Positions 8,557 to 18,494 are shown, counted from the first letter of the stretch. The stretch: DNA of 64,000 nt from an uncultured Dialister sp. (GCA_900541485.1 UQJW01000002.1:1-64000), one strand, 5' to 3'. A program made the numbers and translations. Notes: generated from the sequence alone by a model not told the origin.

Positions 8557-9462
8557 TCAAATTTGCAATGTACCAATTATATCATTTATATCTTCCACGT
8601 GGTTTTCGTCGCACCATACTCCCAACTCCCGGGTAATTCGGGGTATTGCATCCGGGCTGGCAATGGAAGCTGTTCCCACTTGCACCGTACAAGCTCCTGC
8701 AATCATAAACTCTGCCACATCTTTTCCTGTCATGATTCCTCCAAGTCCGCAAACCGGGACATGAACGGCCTGACATACTTTCCAAACAAGATAAAGAGCT
8801 ATGGGCTTGATAGCCGGTCCTGATAATCCGCCGGTAATATTTCCCAAAACCGGCCTTCTTGTTTTCGCATCAATAGCCAATCCCATTAATGTATTAATAA
8901 GAGATATTGCATCAGCGCCTGCTTCTTCTACCGCTTTAGCAATAGAAACGATATCTGTTACATTGGGAGATAATTTCATAATAACCGGAAGGTTGGTATT
9001 TTGCTTGACTACCCTTGTCACTTCATATGCCATTTTCGGATCAGTGCCAAAAGAAATCCCCCCATGTTTTACATTAGGACAAGAAATATTAATTTCCAAT
9101 GCATGTACTCCGTCCACAGATAATGCTTTTGCTACTTTTCCATACTCTTCAATATCTTTTCCCACCACATTACATATTATGGGAACATCATATCTCTTTA
9201 ACCGCGGTAAATAATTAATTTTAAAATATTCTACTCCTGGATTTTCCAAACCTATGCAATTTAATATCCCCGAAGATGTTTCAGCAATGCGAACTCCCTC
9301 ATTTCCTGCCCACGGACTTAGTGATAAACCCTTACATGAAATCGCCCCGACCCGGTTTAAATCCATATACTCTTCATACTCTAAGCCAAAACCGAAAGTT
9401 CCTGAAGCAGCAATTAAAGGTGACTTCATATGGATTCCCAAAAAATCTACATCAAGTTTCAT
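8557..9462 (-). CDS. pyrD: Dihydroorotate dehydrogenase B, catalytic subunit
   Basis: A 301-residue FMN-binding TIM-barrel enzyme oxidising dihydroorotate to orotate. The class 1B catalytic cysteine lies in NISCPNVKHGG, and the substrate loop NCIGLENPG and the FMN phosphate region GLGGIMTGKD are typical. Class 1B enzymes are NAD-dependent and need PyrK, which is encoded directly upstream with an ATGA overlap. AGGTGATTTT precedes the ATG. It is the last gene of the pyrimidine operon. Confidence 0.96.
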   Translation of the reverse strand: MKLDVDFLGIHMKSPLIAASGTFGFGLEYEEYMDLNRVGAISCKGLSLSPWAGNEGVRIAETSSGILNCIGLENPGVEYFKINYLPRLKRYDVPIICNVVGKDIEEYGKVAKALSVDGVHALEINISCPNVKHGGISFGTDPKMAYEVTRVVKQNTNLPVIMKLSPNVTDIVSIAKAVEEAGADAISLINTLMGLAIDAKTRRPVLGNITGGLSGPAIKPIALYLVWKVCQAVHVPVCGLGGIMTGKDVAEFMIAGACTVQVGTASIASPDAIPRITRELGVWCDENHVEDINDIIGTLQI

Positions 9463-10223
9463 AAAATCACCTCACCGGCATTAAACACGGGCCCATCGAG
9501 GCAGACCTTATAATGCCCGCCCTTTATTTTATCGCATACACAAGCAAGACAAGTCCCGGTTCCGCATCCCATCCGCCTTTCCATAGATACCTCACAGTAT
9601 ATGCCGAATTTTCCCGCCATCTCTGCAGTAGTCCGCATCATGATTGCCGGTCCGCAAACACAAACTTGATTTACATTTTCTTTTTCAAAAATATCCGGTA
9701 ATACGGAAACGGAAAACCCTTTAATCCCACATGAGCCGTCATCAGTAGTGACAATGAGTTTTCTCATATTTTCAGGAAAAAAATCTTTCCAAAATACTTC
9801 TGCTTTATTTCTTCCCCCGATGACAACGGTCATCTGTCCCGGCAATGCATTTCTCGCCAGAAAAAGTATCGGTGCAATTCCTACTCCTCCGCCAACGCCC
9901 ACAATATGCGTTGCATTTACCGAGAAACTGGTCCCAAGGGGCCCGAGACTGTCTATTTTATCTCCTACCTTCATGTAAGAAAGACATTCTGTTCCCTCGC
10001 CGACAACACGATAAATGATTTCTACAAGCCCTTTCACGGGGTCTGTTCCTGCAATAGAAATCGGCCGTCTCAGCAGTTTGCTTGAATCATTTACACTTAC
10101 ATGGACAAATTGTCCCGGCTTTGCTTCCTTAGCAGTTAGTGGCCATTCAGCCTGCATTCTCCATATATCTGTCCCTACTTTTTCATGCAGACGGATAACT
10201 CCTTTTTCTATATAGCCTGACAA
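9459..10223 (-). CDS. pyrK: Dihydroorotate dehydrogenase B, electron-transfer subunit
   Basis: A 254-residue ferredoxin-reductase-like FAD protein passing electrons from PyrD to NAD. It has an N-terminal flavin beta-barrel (LLRRPISIAG), a nucleotide domain (GVGGGVGIAPILFLA) and a C-terminal [2Fe-2S] cluster motif, MGCGTGTCLACVC plus a later Cys. The best start is TTG at 10223, two bases after the carB stop and 7 nt after GGGAGG; no ATG is placed equally well. The stop overlaps pyrD (ATGA). Confidence 0.95.
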   Translation of the reverse strand: MSGYIEKGVIRLHEKVGTDIWRMQAEWPLTAKEAKPGQFVHVSVNDSSKLLRRPISIAGTDPVKGLVEIIYRVVGEGTECLSYMKVGDKIDSLGPLGTSFSVNATHIVGVGGGVGIAPILFLARNALPGQMTVVIGGRNKAEVFWKDFFPENMRKLIVTTDDGSCGIKGFSVSVLPDIFEKENVNQVCVCGPAIMMRTTAEMAGKFGIYCEVSMERRMGCGTGTCLACVCDKIKGGHYKVCLDGPVFNAGEVIL

Positions 10224-10225
10224 AG

Positions 10226-13200
10226 CTAAACCTCCCTTATATAGTCTTGAACCGCCTCTACATGTTTTGTTTCTTCACTTCCCGATTCAGCCATGACACG
10301 AAGGACTTCTTTTGCTGTATCCAAAGAGGTCAGACATGGTATGGCCAATTCTACGGCAATTCGTCTTAAATCATACCCCTCCTGCTCTATTTGACTCCCA
10401 TAAGAAATGGTGTTCAAAACCAAGTCAACTTTTCCTGATTTTAAATATTTCTCACAGTTTTCACCCTTCTCGTGAATTTTCTTGATAATTTCAACAGGTA
10501 TGCCTAAGTTTTTAAAATAAGCACCCGTTCCTGATGTACTGATTAAATTATAGCCCAATTTAACGAACCCTTTTGCCAACTCTGCTGTTTCAGGTTTATC
10601 TCTGTCACTTACTGTAATTAAGATATTTCCACGAGAAGGTATCATCAAATTAGCAGCCACAACGGCTTTATAAAGAGCCTCTTGGTAAGTATGTCCGATT
10701 CCCATAACCTCTCCGGTAGACTTCATTTCCGGTCCCAATTTAATTTCCACAAGTCCCAGTTTTGAGAAAGAGAATACAGGTGCTTTAATAGCCACGTAAT
10801 TCTTTCGCGGTACCAGTCCCAAAGGCAATCCTTGCTCTTCCAAAGATTCACCCAGTGCAATTCTGGTTGCGTGCTCAACCATATTAATTCCCGTAATTTT
10901 ACTCATAAAAGGTACTGTACGGCTGGCACGAGGATTAACTTCAATAACGTAGACCTTGTCTTTCACAACAATGAATTGGATATTTACAAGCCCCTTGACA
11001 TTCATAGCACGAGCTATATCTCTTGTATATTTTGTCAATGTATCAATAATCTCTTGTGTCAAATGCTGCGGAGGATATACTGCAAAAGAATCTCCGGAGT
11101 GAACACCGGAACGTTCAATCTGCTCCATAATTCCGGGAATACAAACTTCAACGCCATCAGAAATTGCATCAATTTCCACTTCTCGTCCCACCATATACTG
11201 ATCAATCAGTACGGGATGCTCATGAGAAGCCACTACTGCTTCTTTTAAGTACTGACGAAGTTCAGACTGGTCATATACAATCTGCATAGCCCGGCCGCCA
11301 AGAACATAGCTTGGACGTACAATCAAAGGGTAGGAAAGCTCTTCCGTCTTTTCCATTGCTTCTTCCACACTTTCAACAAGACAACCTTTCGGTCTGGCAA
11401 TCCCCAGCTGTCCCATTAAGGTATCAAAGCGTTCCCTGTCTTCTGCCATATCAATACTCTCATTTGATGATCCAATGATTTTGATTCCCCGTTTTGCCAT
11501 AGGCGTGGCTAAATTGATAGCTGTTTGACCGCCAAATTGACAAATAACTCCTTCCGGCTTTTCTTTGTCAATAATAGCCAGCACATCTTCTTCTGTCAGT
11601 GGTTCAAAATACAGAGCGTCTGATGTATCAAAATCTGTTGATACCGTTTCCGGATTATTATTGATGACTATAGATTTTTTACCTGCTTTAGTTAATGCCC
11701 ACGATGCATGTACAGAACAATAATCGAATTCGATTCCCTGTCCGATGCGGATCGGTCCCGAGCCGAAAACGATGACAGACTGTGTCCCCTGTGAATGTAC
11801 TTCATCTTCACTTCCGTAGGTCGAATAATAATAAGGTGTTTGTGCTTCGAATTCAGCTGCGCAAGTGTCTACCATTTTGAAGCGGGCATGATAATTTATT
11901 TTTTTCTTAAAGCTCTCTACATCTTTTACTGATACTTCCGCAAAATGAGCAATTGCAAAATCGGGCATCTGAATTCGTTTAGCTGCTTTAAATGTATCTT
12001 CGGTAAGTCCTTCTTTCAGCAATAAACGTTCCGTAAGAATAATATTCTGGATTTTATAAATAAAGAATAAATCAATTTTGGTAATTCTGTTGATTTCTTC
12101 CGGCTCTATACCACGCCTGAGTGCTTCCGCTAAAACGAATAATCTTTCATTATCTATACGGTGAAGAAGACAACGTATGTCATATAATGACTGCCCTTCT
12201 AATTTCTTCAGATGAAGATATCCTTCACCTACTTCCAAAGATCGCAATGCTTTTAATAAGGCACCTTCTAACGTACGGTCCAACGCCATTACTTCTCCGG
12301 TCGCTTTCATTTGAGTTCCGATTGACCGATCTGCCAATGTAAATTTTTCAAACGGCCATCTTGGGAATTTAACAACCACATAATCTATGGATGGTTCAAA
12401 GCAGGCTTTTGTGTTTTTAGTAATTGCATTTGTAATTTCATCTAAACGCATACCTAAAGCTATCTTTGCCGCCACTTTTGCTATAGGATATCCCGTTGCC
12501 TTGGACGCCAAAGCCGAAGAACGACTTACACGGGGATTCACTTCAATGACATAATAATTATTTGTTCTTGTATCTAAGGCATATTGAACATTACATCCGC
12601 CTTCAATTTGCAAATACCGGATAATATCCAAAGAAGCGGCACGCATCATCTGATATTGCCCGTCTGTTAGGGTTTGTGTCGGTGCAACAACAATAGAATC
12701 GCCTGTATGTACCCCTACCGGGTCAAGATTTTCCATAGCACAGACAATAATACAATTATCCGATGCATCCCTCATAACCTCAAACTCGACTTCTTTCCAA
12801 CCTGCAACAGAACGTTCAACAAGAATTTGATTGATAGGGGAAAGCTTGATACCACGGTTTGCTATTTCTTCCATTTCGTAGCGATCATGAGCAATACCAC
12901 CGCCGGTACCGCCCAATGTATAGGCAGGCCGTATAATGACGGGATATCCTATTTTATCGGCAAACGCAATTGCCGGTTCAAGCTCTTCAAAAATATCACT
13001 TTCAGGGACCGGTTGATGAATCTCTTTCATAGCTTCTTTGAAAAGTTCTCTGTCTTCAGCATGCTTAATTGCATGAAGTGAAGAACCCAATAATTTAACT
13101 CCATACTGCTCTAAAACCCCGGCATCGGAAAGTTCCACGGCCATATTTAAACCGACCTGTCCGCCCAACGTGGCCAAAAGTGCATCCGGCCTTTCTTTTT

Positions 13201-13432
13201 TTATAACCTCTGTTACAAAGGGAAGCGTAATCGGTTCTATATATACACGGTCTGCAATATCTACGTCTGTCATAATTGTTGACGGATTACTGTTGACTAA
13301 AACAACCTCCATCCCCTCTTCTTTCAAAGAGCGGCAAGCTTGTGTGCCTGCATAGTCAAATTCCGCAGCCTGACCGATTACAATAGGCCCGGAGCCAATG
13401 ACCAGAACCTTTTTTACATTCTTTTTTGTCAT
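10226..13432 (-). CDS. carB: Carbamoyl-phosphate synthase large subunit
   Basis: A full-length 1068-residue enzyme with two homologous ATP-grasp halves. The first begins VLVIGSGPIVIGQAAEFDYA and the second VIVFGSGPIRIGQGIEFDY. A C-terminal MGS-like allosteric domain starts around NILITVSDRDK. It makes carbamoyl phosphate from bicarbonate, ATP and the ammonia channelled from CarA. Its start overlaps the carA stop (ATGA) with GGAGG upstream. Being inside the pyr operon, it is likely controlled with pyrimidine synthesis; no separate arginine-specific copy is visible here. Confidence 0.97.
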   Translation of the reverse strand: MTKKNVKKVLVIGSGPIVIGQAAEFDYAGTQACRSLKEEGMEVVLVNSNPSTIMTDVDIADRVYIEPITLPFVTEVIKKERPDALLATLGGQVGLNMAVELSDAGVLEQYGVKLLGSSLHAIKHAEDRELFKEAMKEIHQPVPESDIFEELEPAIAFADKIGYPVIIRPAYTLGGTGGGIAHDRYEMEEIANRGIKLSPINQILVERSVAGWKEVEFEVMRDASDNCIIVCAMENLDPVGVHTGDSIVVAPTQTLTDGQYQMMRAASLDIIRYLQIEGGCNVQYALDTRTNNYYVIEVNPRVSRSSALASKATGYPIAKVAAKIALGMRLDEITNAITKNTKACFEPSIDYVVVKFPRWPFEKFTLADRSIGTQMKATGEVMALDRTLEGALLKALRSLEVGEGYLHLKKLEGQSLYDIRCLLHRIDNERLFVLAEALRRGIEPEEINRITKIDLFFIYKIQNIILTERLLLKEGLTEDTFKAAKRIQMPDFAIAHFAEVSVKDVESFKKKINYHARFKMVDTCAAEFEAQTPYYYSTYGSEDEVHSQGTQSVIVFGSGPIRIGQGIEFDYCSVHASWALTKAGKKSIVINNNPETVSTDFDTSDALYFEPLTEEDVLAIIDKEKPEGVICQFGGQTAINLATPMAKRGIKIIGSSNESIDMAEDRERFDTLMGQLGIARPKGCLVESVEEAMEKTEELSYPLIVRPSYVLGGRAMQIVYDQSELRQYLKEAVVASHEHPVLIDQYMVGREVEIDAISDGVEVCIPGIMEQIERSGVHSGDSFAVYPPQHLTQEIIDTLTKYTRDIARAMNVKGLVNIQFIVVKDKVYVIEVNPRASRTVPFMSKITGINMVEHATRIALGESLEEQGLPLGLVPRKNYVAIKAPVFSFSKLGLVEIKLGPEMKSTGEVMGIGHTYQEALYKAVVAANLMIPSRGNILITVSDRDKPETAELAKGFVKLGYNLISTSGTGAYFKNLGIPVEIIKKIHEKGENCEKYLKSGKVDLVLNTISYGSQIEQEGYDLRRIAVELAIPCLTSLDTAKEVLRVMAESGSEETKHVEAVQDYIREV

Positions 13433-14493
13433 TTTTTAAAATCCTCCATCGCCTTTTTAAACTCTGCAAATAAATAAAAATTATCAGTCGGTCCGGGTGC
13501 TGCTTCAGGATGGTACTGTACAGCTTGTATCGGGAGTGACTTATGACGGATTCCTTCTATAGTTCCATCATTGACACTTCTGTGTGTAACTTCAATACAT
13601 TCGGGAAGGCTGTCTTCTAAAAGGGCATATCCATGGTTCTGACTCGTAATATAGACTCTTCCGTTTCTCAAATCTTTAACAGGGTGATTGGCCCCTCTGT
13701 GTCCGAAGGGAAGTTTAAAAGTTTTCGCCCCCAGTGCAAGGCCCAACATTTGTATCCCCAAACAAATACCAAAAATAGGACGTTTCCCGATTAACTGTTT
13801 AACCGTTTCAATAACATAGGGCACATCCTGCGGATCTCCCGGACCGGGGCTCAAAAAAACACCGTCCGGGGAGTTTGCCAGTAATTCCTCTGCTGTTGTA
13901 TGTGCAGGAAATACATGAATCGTACAGTCATTATCCGCTAAACTTTTTAAAATACTTTTCTTTAGTCCGCAATCTAACAAGGAGACCTGATACTTACCGT
14001 TTCCATATGAATAAGGGAAATCTGTGGTTACTTTCTCCACCTGATTACGGTGCATCGGTTTGTCCAGCATCGCTTTGATTTCCGCTTCACTTTTATCTGC
14101 GCTGACTATGATTGCTTTCATGATTCCTTGCTCACGAACCACACGGGTGACTGCACGGGTATCTACATTATATAGACAAGGTACATGATATCGCTCAATG
14201 AATTCTGCAATAGGCTCTTTGCATTCCCAATTACTCGGATGTTTTGTAATTTGATCCAATACATATCCTGTTGCTGCCGGTTTCTTGTTTTGCATAAATT
14301 CATTATTAGCGCCGTAATTACCTATTAAAGGATACGTTAACGTTAAAATTTGTCCCTCATAAGAAGGATCGGTAAAGCATTCCTGGTAACCTGTCATTCC
14401 TGTATTAAAAACCAGTTCTCCAATCCCCTCTGCAGAACCTAAAAGCTCCCCATGAAACCGGATTCCATTTTCTAAAACCAGCAATCCTTTCAT
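13429..14493 (-). CDS. carA: Carbamoyl-phosphate synthase small (glutaminase) subunit
   Basis: A 354-residue class I glutamine amidotransferase. An N-terminal CarA domain is followed by the glutaminase with the nucleophile in FGICLGIQMLG, a GHRGANHPV segment, and the His-Glu pair in QYHPEAAPGP. It supplies ammonia to CarB. The start overlaps the pyrC stop by four bases and the end overlaps carB by four, so stoichiometric coupled translation is likely. Confidence 0.97.
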   Translation of the reverse strand: MKGLLVLENGIRFHGELLGSAEGIGELVFNTGMTGYQECFTDPSYEGQILTLTYPLIGNYGANNEFMQNKKPAATGYVLDQITKHPSNWECKEPIAEFIERYHVPCLYNVDTRAVTRVVREQGIMKAIIVSADKSEAEIKAMLDKPMHRNQVEKVTTDFPYSYGNGKYQVSLLDCGLKKSILKSLADNDCTIHVFPAHTTAEELLANSPDGVFLSPGPGDPQDVPYVIETVKQLIGKRPIFGICLGIQMLGLALGAKTFKLPFGHRGANHPVKDLRNGRVYITSQNHGYALLEDSLPECIEVTHRSVNDGTIEGIRHKSLPIQAVQYHPEAAPGPTDNFYLFAEFKKAMEDFKK

Positions 14494-15779
14494 TTCAACA
14501 CCTTTCCTTCTTTCATCACTATATCCCCATCGACAATTGTCAGAACTGCTTTTCCTTTCAGAGTTATGCCTTCATAAGGTGTAAATAAAGATTTCGTATA
14601 AAGTTCATTTCCTTTTACTGTCCATTCTTTATTTGGATCAATTACTGTAATATCAGCATCTTCTCCAACCTCAAGAACACCCCCGGGTACTTGAAGCAAT
14701 TTGGCCGGATTCACTGACATATATTCCACAATTTTATCAATGGTCATATGTTTTCCATGATAAAGGACTGTCAAAGTAGAAGCCAGAGATGTTTCAAGTC
14801 CGGCTATGCCATTAGGTGCACAATTAAAAGGAACATCTTTTTCTTCATTTGTGTGAGGTGCGTGATCCGTCATAATCGCATCAATTGTCCCGTCTTTCAG
14901 ACCTTCAATCAGAGCTTGCCGGTCATCCTCTGTCCGGATAGGCGGTGCCATTTTGAAAGATGATTCATAATTTTTAAGATATTCATCAGTAAAATATAAA
15001 TGTTGTGCTGTTACCTCTGTAGAACAATGTATTCCCGCTCCTTTTGCCTGCCGGATCATTTCAACCGCTTTTGCAGAACTTACATGTGCTATGTGTATAT
15101 GACATCCCGTCAATTCAGAAAGCAGCAAATCTCTGGAAACTGCAATGTTTTCTCCTGCGGAAGGTCTTCCTGTCACTCCCATTTTATAGGAGACATTTCC
15201 TTCATTCATAAATCCTTGACTGCACATTGTCATATCTTCTGCATGATCAATAATCATTTTCCCCAGCTGTCCCGCATATTCCATGGCTCTACGCATAAAA
15301 TTGGCATTTTCTACATAATGCCCGTCATCAGAAAAAGCGACAGCCCCATTAAATGCCATATCTCCCATTTCAGAAAGCTGCTTGCCTTCCAGTCCTTTAG
15401 ATATAGCTCCTATTATGCTGACTTTTACAATGGCGTCTTCTCTTATACGATGCTTCACGCCCTTCAAAACAGCCACGTTATCAATAACCGGATTTGTATT
15501 CGCCATCGTAGCGACACGGGTAATGCCTCCTGCTGCAGCTGCCCGTGTACCGGTTAATATATCTTCCTTTGCTTCCTGCCCCGGCTCACGAAGATGAACA
15601 TGCATATCTATCAGCCCGGGAGTTACAAAATACCCGTTCGCATCAAAAATTTCTGCATCCGGAAAATCAGCATGACCACCTATAGCTGCTATTTTCCCAT
15701 TTTCGATAACAATATCTCCTTTTTCATGCTGTCCTTTTGCAGGGTTTATGATTGTCCCATTTTTAATGACCAGCTTCAA
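14490..15779 (-). CDS. pyrC: Dihydroorotase (class I)
   Basis: A 429-residue amidohydrolase-type zinc enzyme cyclising carbamoyl aspartate. Metal ligands: DMHVHLREPGQE near residues 58-69, HIHIAHVSS, and the catalytic Asp in MTDHAPHT. The frame begins with TTG at 15779, which overlaps the end of pyrB by 17 nt and has GGAGGG 8 nt upstream (inside pyrB), giving MKLVIKNG as in homologues. No ATG gives a family-like N-terminus, so a TTG start is the best reading. Confidence 0.95.
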   Translation of the reverse strand: MKLVIKNGTIINPAKGQHEKGDIVIENGKIAAIGGHADFPDAEIFDANGYFVTPGLIDMHVHLREPGQEAKEDILTGTRAAAAGGITRVATMANTNPVIDNVAVLKGVKHRIREDAIVKVSIIGAISKGLEGKQLSEMGDMAFNGAVAFSDDGHYVENANFMRRAMEYAGQLGKMIIDHAEDMTMCSQGFMNEGNVSYKMGVTGRPSAGENIAVSRDLLLSELTGCHIHIAHVSSAKAVEMIRQAKGAGIHCSTEVTAQHLYFTDEYLKNYESSFKMAPPIRTEDDRQALIEGLKDGTIDAIMTDHAPHTNEEKDVPFNCAPNGIAGLETSLASTLTVLYHGKHMTIDKIVEYMSVNPAKLLQVPGGVLEVGEDADITVIDPNKEWTVKGNELYTKSLFTPYEGITLKGKAVLTIVDGDIVMKEGKVLK

Positions 15780-16728
15780 TGTCTTTTCCCTCCGTCAATG
15801 TCAAATACAATAACGCCATACGTACCGCTACCCCGTTACGAACTTCTTCTTGTATCCAGGATTTTTCATCATAAGCTACATCATGGGAAATCTCGATTCC
15901 TCTGTTCATCGGTCCGGGATGAATGATTGTTACATCAGGTTTGCATGAAGAAAGACGGGCTTTATTGATTCCCCAAAGCCTTGCATATTCGCGTGTCGTC
16001 GGAAAAAATCCCGATGCGGCCCTTTCCAGCTGGATACGAAGAATATTAATAGCATCTGCATTCCGCAGAGCTTCTTCCAAGGAGTCATCTACGATGGCAC
16101 CCATAGATTCGAATTCTTTAGGCACAAGAGTTCTTGGTCCGGTTAAATGAACCTCTGCGCCGAGTTTAGTAAATCCGTAAATATCACTCCTTGCAACACG
16201 GGAATGCAAAATATCTCCAATAATAGTATATTTCATACCTTTGATTTGTTTACCCGACTCTCTGACCGTAAAAAGCTCTAAAAGTGCCTGGGAAGGATGA
16301 GCATGAGCTCCGTCACCAGCATTAAATATTAAAGGAGCTTTTACTTTCGGACTTGTCGCTTTAGATGCAAAAAGAGCGGCACCCTCTGACGAATCACGAA
16401 TAATTACCGCATCTGTTCCCATAGCTGAAACAGTAAGCAGTGTATCCCTCAGGCTTTCGCCCTTCGTCATTGAGCTACCGCTCTTTGTTATATTGATGAC
16501 ATCAGCTCCCAAATATTTGCCGGCAAGTTCAAAGGAGCTTCGTGTTCTTGTAGATGCTTCGGAAAATACAGTTACAATAGATTTTCCTTTTAAATAATCT
16601 TTCTTTTTATTTCCAGACAGCAATACTTTTTTCATTTGTCCCGCCATATCAAGAATCCGGTGGATTTCGGCAGGAGACAAACTCTCCAGGTCTAAAATGG
16701 ACCGGCCTTGCAATGAAACCGTACTCAT
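15763..16728 (-). CDS. pyrB: Aspartate carbamoyltransferase catalytic subunit
   Basis: A 321-residue transcarbamoylase joining carbamoyl phosphate to aspartate. The carbamoyl-phosphate loop EASTRTRSSFE is present, as are the HAHPSQALLELFT segment and the HPGPMNRG loop. A consensus AAGGAGG six bases upstream fixes the start at 16728 (MSTVSLQGRSIL); the frame open to 16800 is not needed. No pyrI regulatory subunit is seen. It is the first gene of the operon pyrB-C-carA-carB-pyrK-pyrD; pyrE, pyrF and pyrR are not in the window. Confidence 0.96.
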   Translation of the reverse strand: MSTVSLQGRSILDLESLSPAEIHRILDMAGQMKKVLLSGNKKKDYLKGKSIVTVFSEASTRTRSSFELAGKYLGADVINITKSGSSMTKGESLRDTLLTVSAMGTDAVIIRDSSEGAALFASKATSPKVKAPLIFNAGDGAHAHPSQALLELFTVRESGKQIKGMKYTIIGDILHSRVARSDIYGFTKLGAEVHLTGPRTLVPKEFESMGAIVDDSLEEALRNADAINILRIQLERAASGFFPTTREYARLWGINKARLSSCKPDVTIIHPGPMNRGIEISHDVAYDEKSWIQEEVRNGVAVRMALLYLTLTEGKDIEAGH

Positions 16729-16771
16729 GCTAGCCTCCTTATATAAATACATAAAATTACTTATCCTTGTC

Positions 16772-16800
16772 ATTTTAAGGGATTCACCGAATGTTTTCAA
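16772..16800 (-). promoter_or_regulatory. Sigma-A-type promoter of the pyr operon
   Basis: Minus-strand TTGAAA-N17-TAAAAT ends about 43 nt before the pyrB ATG. The predicted leader is only about 35-40 nt and shows no attenuator hairpin or PyrR-type loop, so a PyrR/UMP attenuation leader is not evident here. Confidence 0.6.
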
Positions 16801-16842
16801 TAGCTGGATTATTAAAATTCAGTGAATAAATTCCCAAAGATT

Positions 16843-18477
16843 TTATCCCGTAGCTGCGGAAACAGCTGCATGAATGACCGTTTTAAATGAGTCCGGTATT
16901 TCCTCCTTTGATAAGGCTTCTCCAACAGCACGGCCTATAATAACCCCCTTATTTCCATAAAGCCATGCAAAGTAATAAAACTCAAGAGCACGTCTGTCTC
17001 TCTTTGATATATTAGACAGCTTTCTGGATGGATATGCTCTCCTGTCAACTCCCAACTTTTGGCCCGCTTTTTTTACTAAGGCGGAGTTGACCACACCACT
17101 GCTTTCATCAATAGAGTGTATAATCCGATTTAAAACATCAATACGATTTTTATCCAGGCAAGCCTGCACCACATCCATTTCAAAACAAATACCGTCCGTA
17201 TAATACACATTAGGACGCTTATCAGAGGTCATCACATCCCGGTCATACAAACATATAGTTGGAATATGAAATCTTTTTGTCAGTTTGGCAATCTTAAGAA
17301 TGGAGCTTTCTCCCCTGGCATTAATCAAGCAAATTCCATAATAATCAAACTTAATGCCTAATGTATGGGCAAAATACGGAAATGCACCATATTCTGTTTC
17401 TCCTTCTACCAATATGGCACACTTGGAGTATAACGCTTCCTTAACTTCCGGAAAATGCATAATCAAATGCTTTTCTATCTCACTATCAAAATGAAATGTT
17501 ACACCGCAAGCCACTTTCACATGCTTTTCTTTATCCCGGTATAAACGAATAATTTGCCGGTAATCATCCACCAGTGCATCTGTGGAGTGCGTAACAACAA
17601 ACAATTGCCCATCTAAGCCATAAACGCCTAAAGTTTTCTGCACAATACTTTTGAAAAAAGAATCTTCATTATTTAATATAGCGCGCAAAAAAGACAATAC
17701 GGCTCTTTGAAGATAAGGGTGAAGATGAATTTCCGGTTCATCAATACTGACTAAAAGAGGAAAAAAGGATCTTCCATGTTTGTCATAAACAATAATATGT
17801 TCAAAAGGAATTGCCTTACTTTTCTTCTTCTCTTGAAGGCAAATGAGTAAGTGTGAAGCCATAGCAAACATAAGCTTCATAGTACCGCTCAAAGCCGTAT
17901 CGTTTTGCTCTGTCCCAAACACCAATTGCAATAACTGAGCGGCCGCTTTATCGGCATCCTTAGAAAAAGAGACGGAATATCCGCGATCTTCCAGTATTTT
18001 TTCTGCTTCATGAATAGCTTCCGTTCCTGATGAAAAATAGTCCTTGTACAGATGAAGTATTTTTTTCAATTCTTCTTCGGTTACCATATTACGGGGAATA
18101 TCATCCACTGCATACTCAAGATAAAAAAGACTTCGCATATATTCCAGCGGAAGCTTTTCACCCGTATCAGAATTGATAAGTTGCGGCACAACCTCCCATA
18201 CCTCCTGACGAAGCTCAATATGTGCTAATTGTTCCGTGCCCATATCTTCTGATGAAAGCGTGAAAAAAACCCGGATAGCCTTATCCTTATCTAAAAAATC
18301 ATCTTCCCGGAATCCATATCCGTGAGTTGTACTTTTCAGAAAACTCAAAAAATTAGTTTTCCCGATATTATTATCTCCCACGATATAATTAGCACGGCTG
18401 TCAAAATGAAATTCTACATCTTCGAAGGTACGATAATTTTCTATTCTTACATCCGATATATACATGTGATCACCCAT
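16843..18477 (-). CDS. OLD-family ATP-dependent endonuclease (AAA ATPase plus TOPRIM)
   Basis: A 544-residue protein. The N-terminal ABC/SMC-like ATPase has Walker A VGDNNIGKTN around residues 33-42 and Walker B with the conserved ABC-like histidine, SIDEPEIHLHP, around residue 240-250. The C-terminal TOPRIM nuclease domain has the glutamate motif ILVEGETEYGAF and the acidic pair in LYDRDVM. This is the OLD (overcoming lysogenization defect) architecture. Characterised OLD proteins are metal-dependent nucleases, some in phage defence or with GajB-type partners. No UvrD-like GajB, Septu or retron partner is adjacent, so it looks like a stand-alone (class 1) OLD. ATG 18477 is used; ATG 18465 (MYISD) is also plausible. 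Confidence 0.85.
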   Translation of the reverse strand: MGDHMYISDVRIENYRTFEDVEFHFDSRANYIVGDNNIGKTNFLSFLKSTTHGYGFREDDFLDKDKAIRVFFTLSSEDMGTEQLAHIELRQEVWEVVPQLINSDTGEKLPLEYMRSLFYLEYAVDDIPRNMVTEEELKKILHLYKDYFSSGTEAIHEAEKILEDRGYSVSFSKDADKAAAQLLQLVFGTEQNDTALSGTMKLMFAMASHLLICLQEKKKSKAIPFEHIIVYDKHGRSFFPLLVSIDEPEIHLHPYLQRAVLSFLRAILNNEDSFFKSIVQKTLGVYGLDGQLFVVTHSTDALVDDYRQIIRLYRDKEKHVKVACGVTFHFDSEIEKHLIMHFPEVKEALYSKCAILVEGETEYGAFPYFAHTLGIKFDYYGICLINARGESSILKIAKLTKRFHIPTICLYDRDVMTSDKRPNVYYTDGICFEMDVVQACLDKNRIDVLNRIIHSIDESSGVVNSALVKKAGQKLGVDRRAYPSRKLSNISKRDRRALEFYYFAWLYGNKGVIIGRAVGEALSKEEIPDSFKTVIHAAVSAATG

Positions 18478-18494
18478 TCCGCTTTATTTCTTTT

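Noticed and set aside
15000..15557. Plus-strand 185-residue open frame
   Set aside because: It is the complement of pyrC with no start signal; low-complexity His/Cys/Ser composition.
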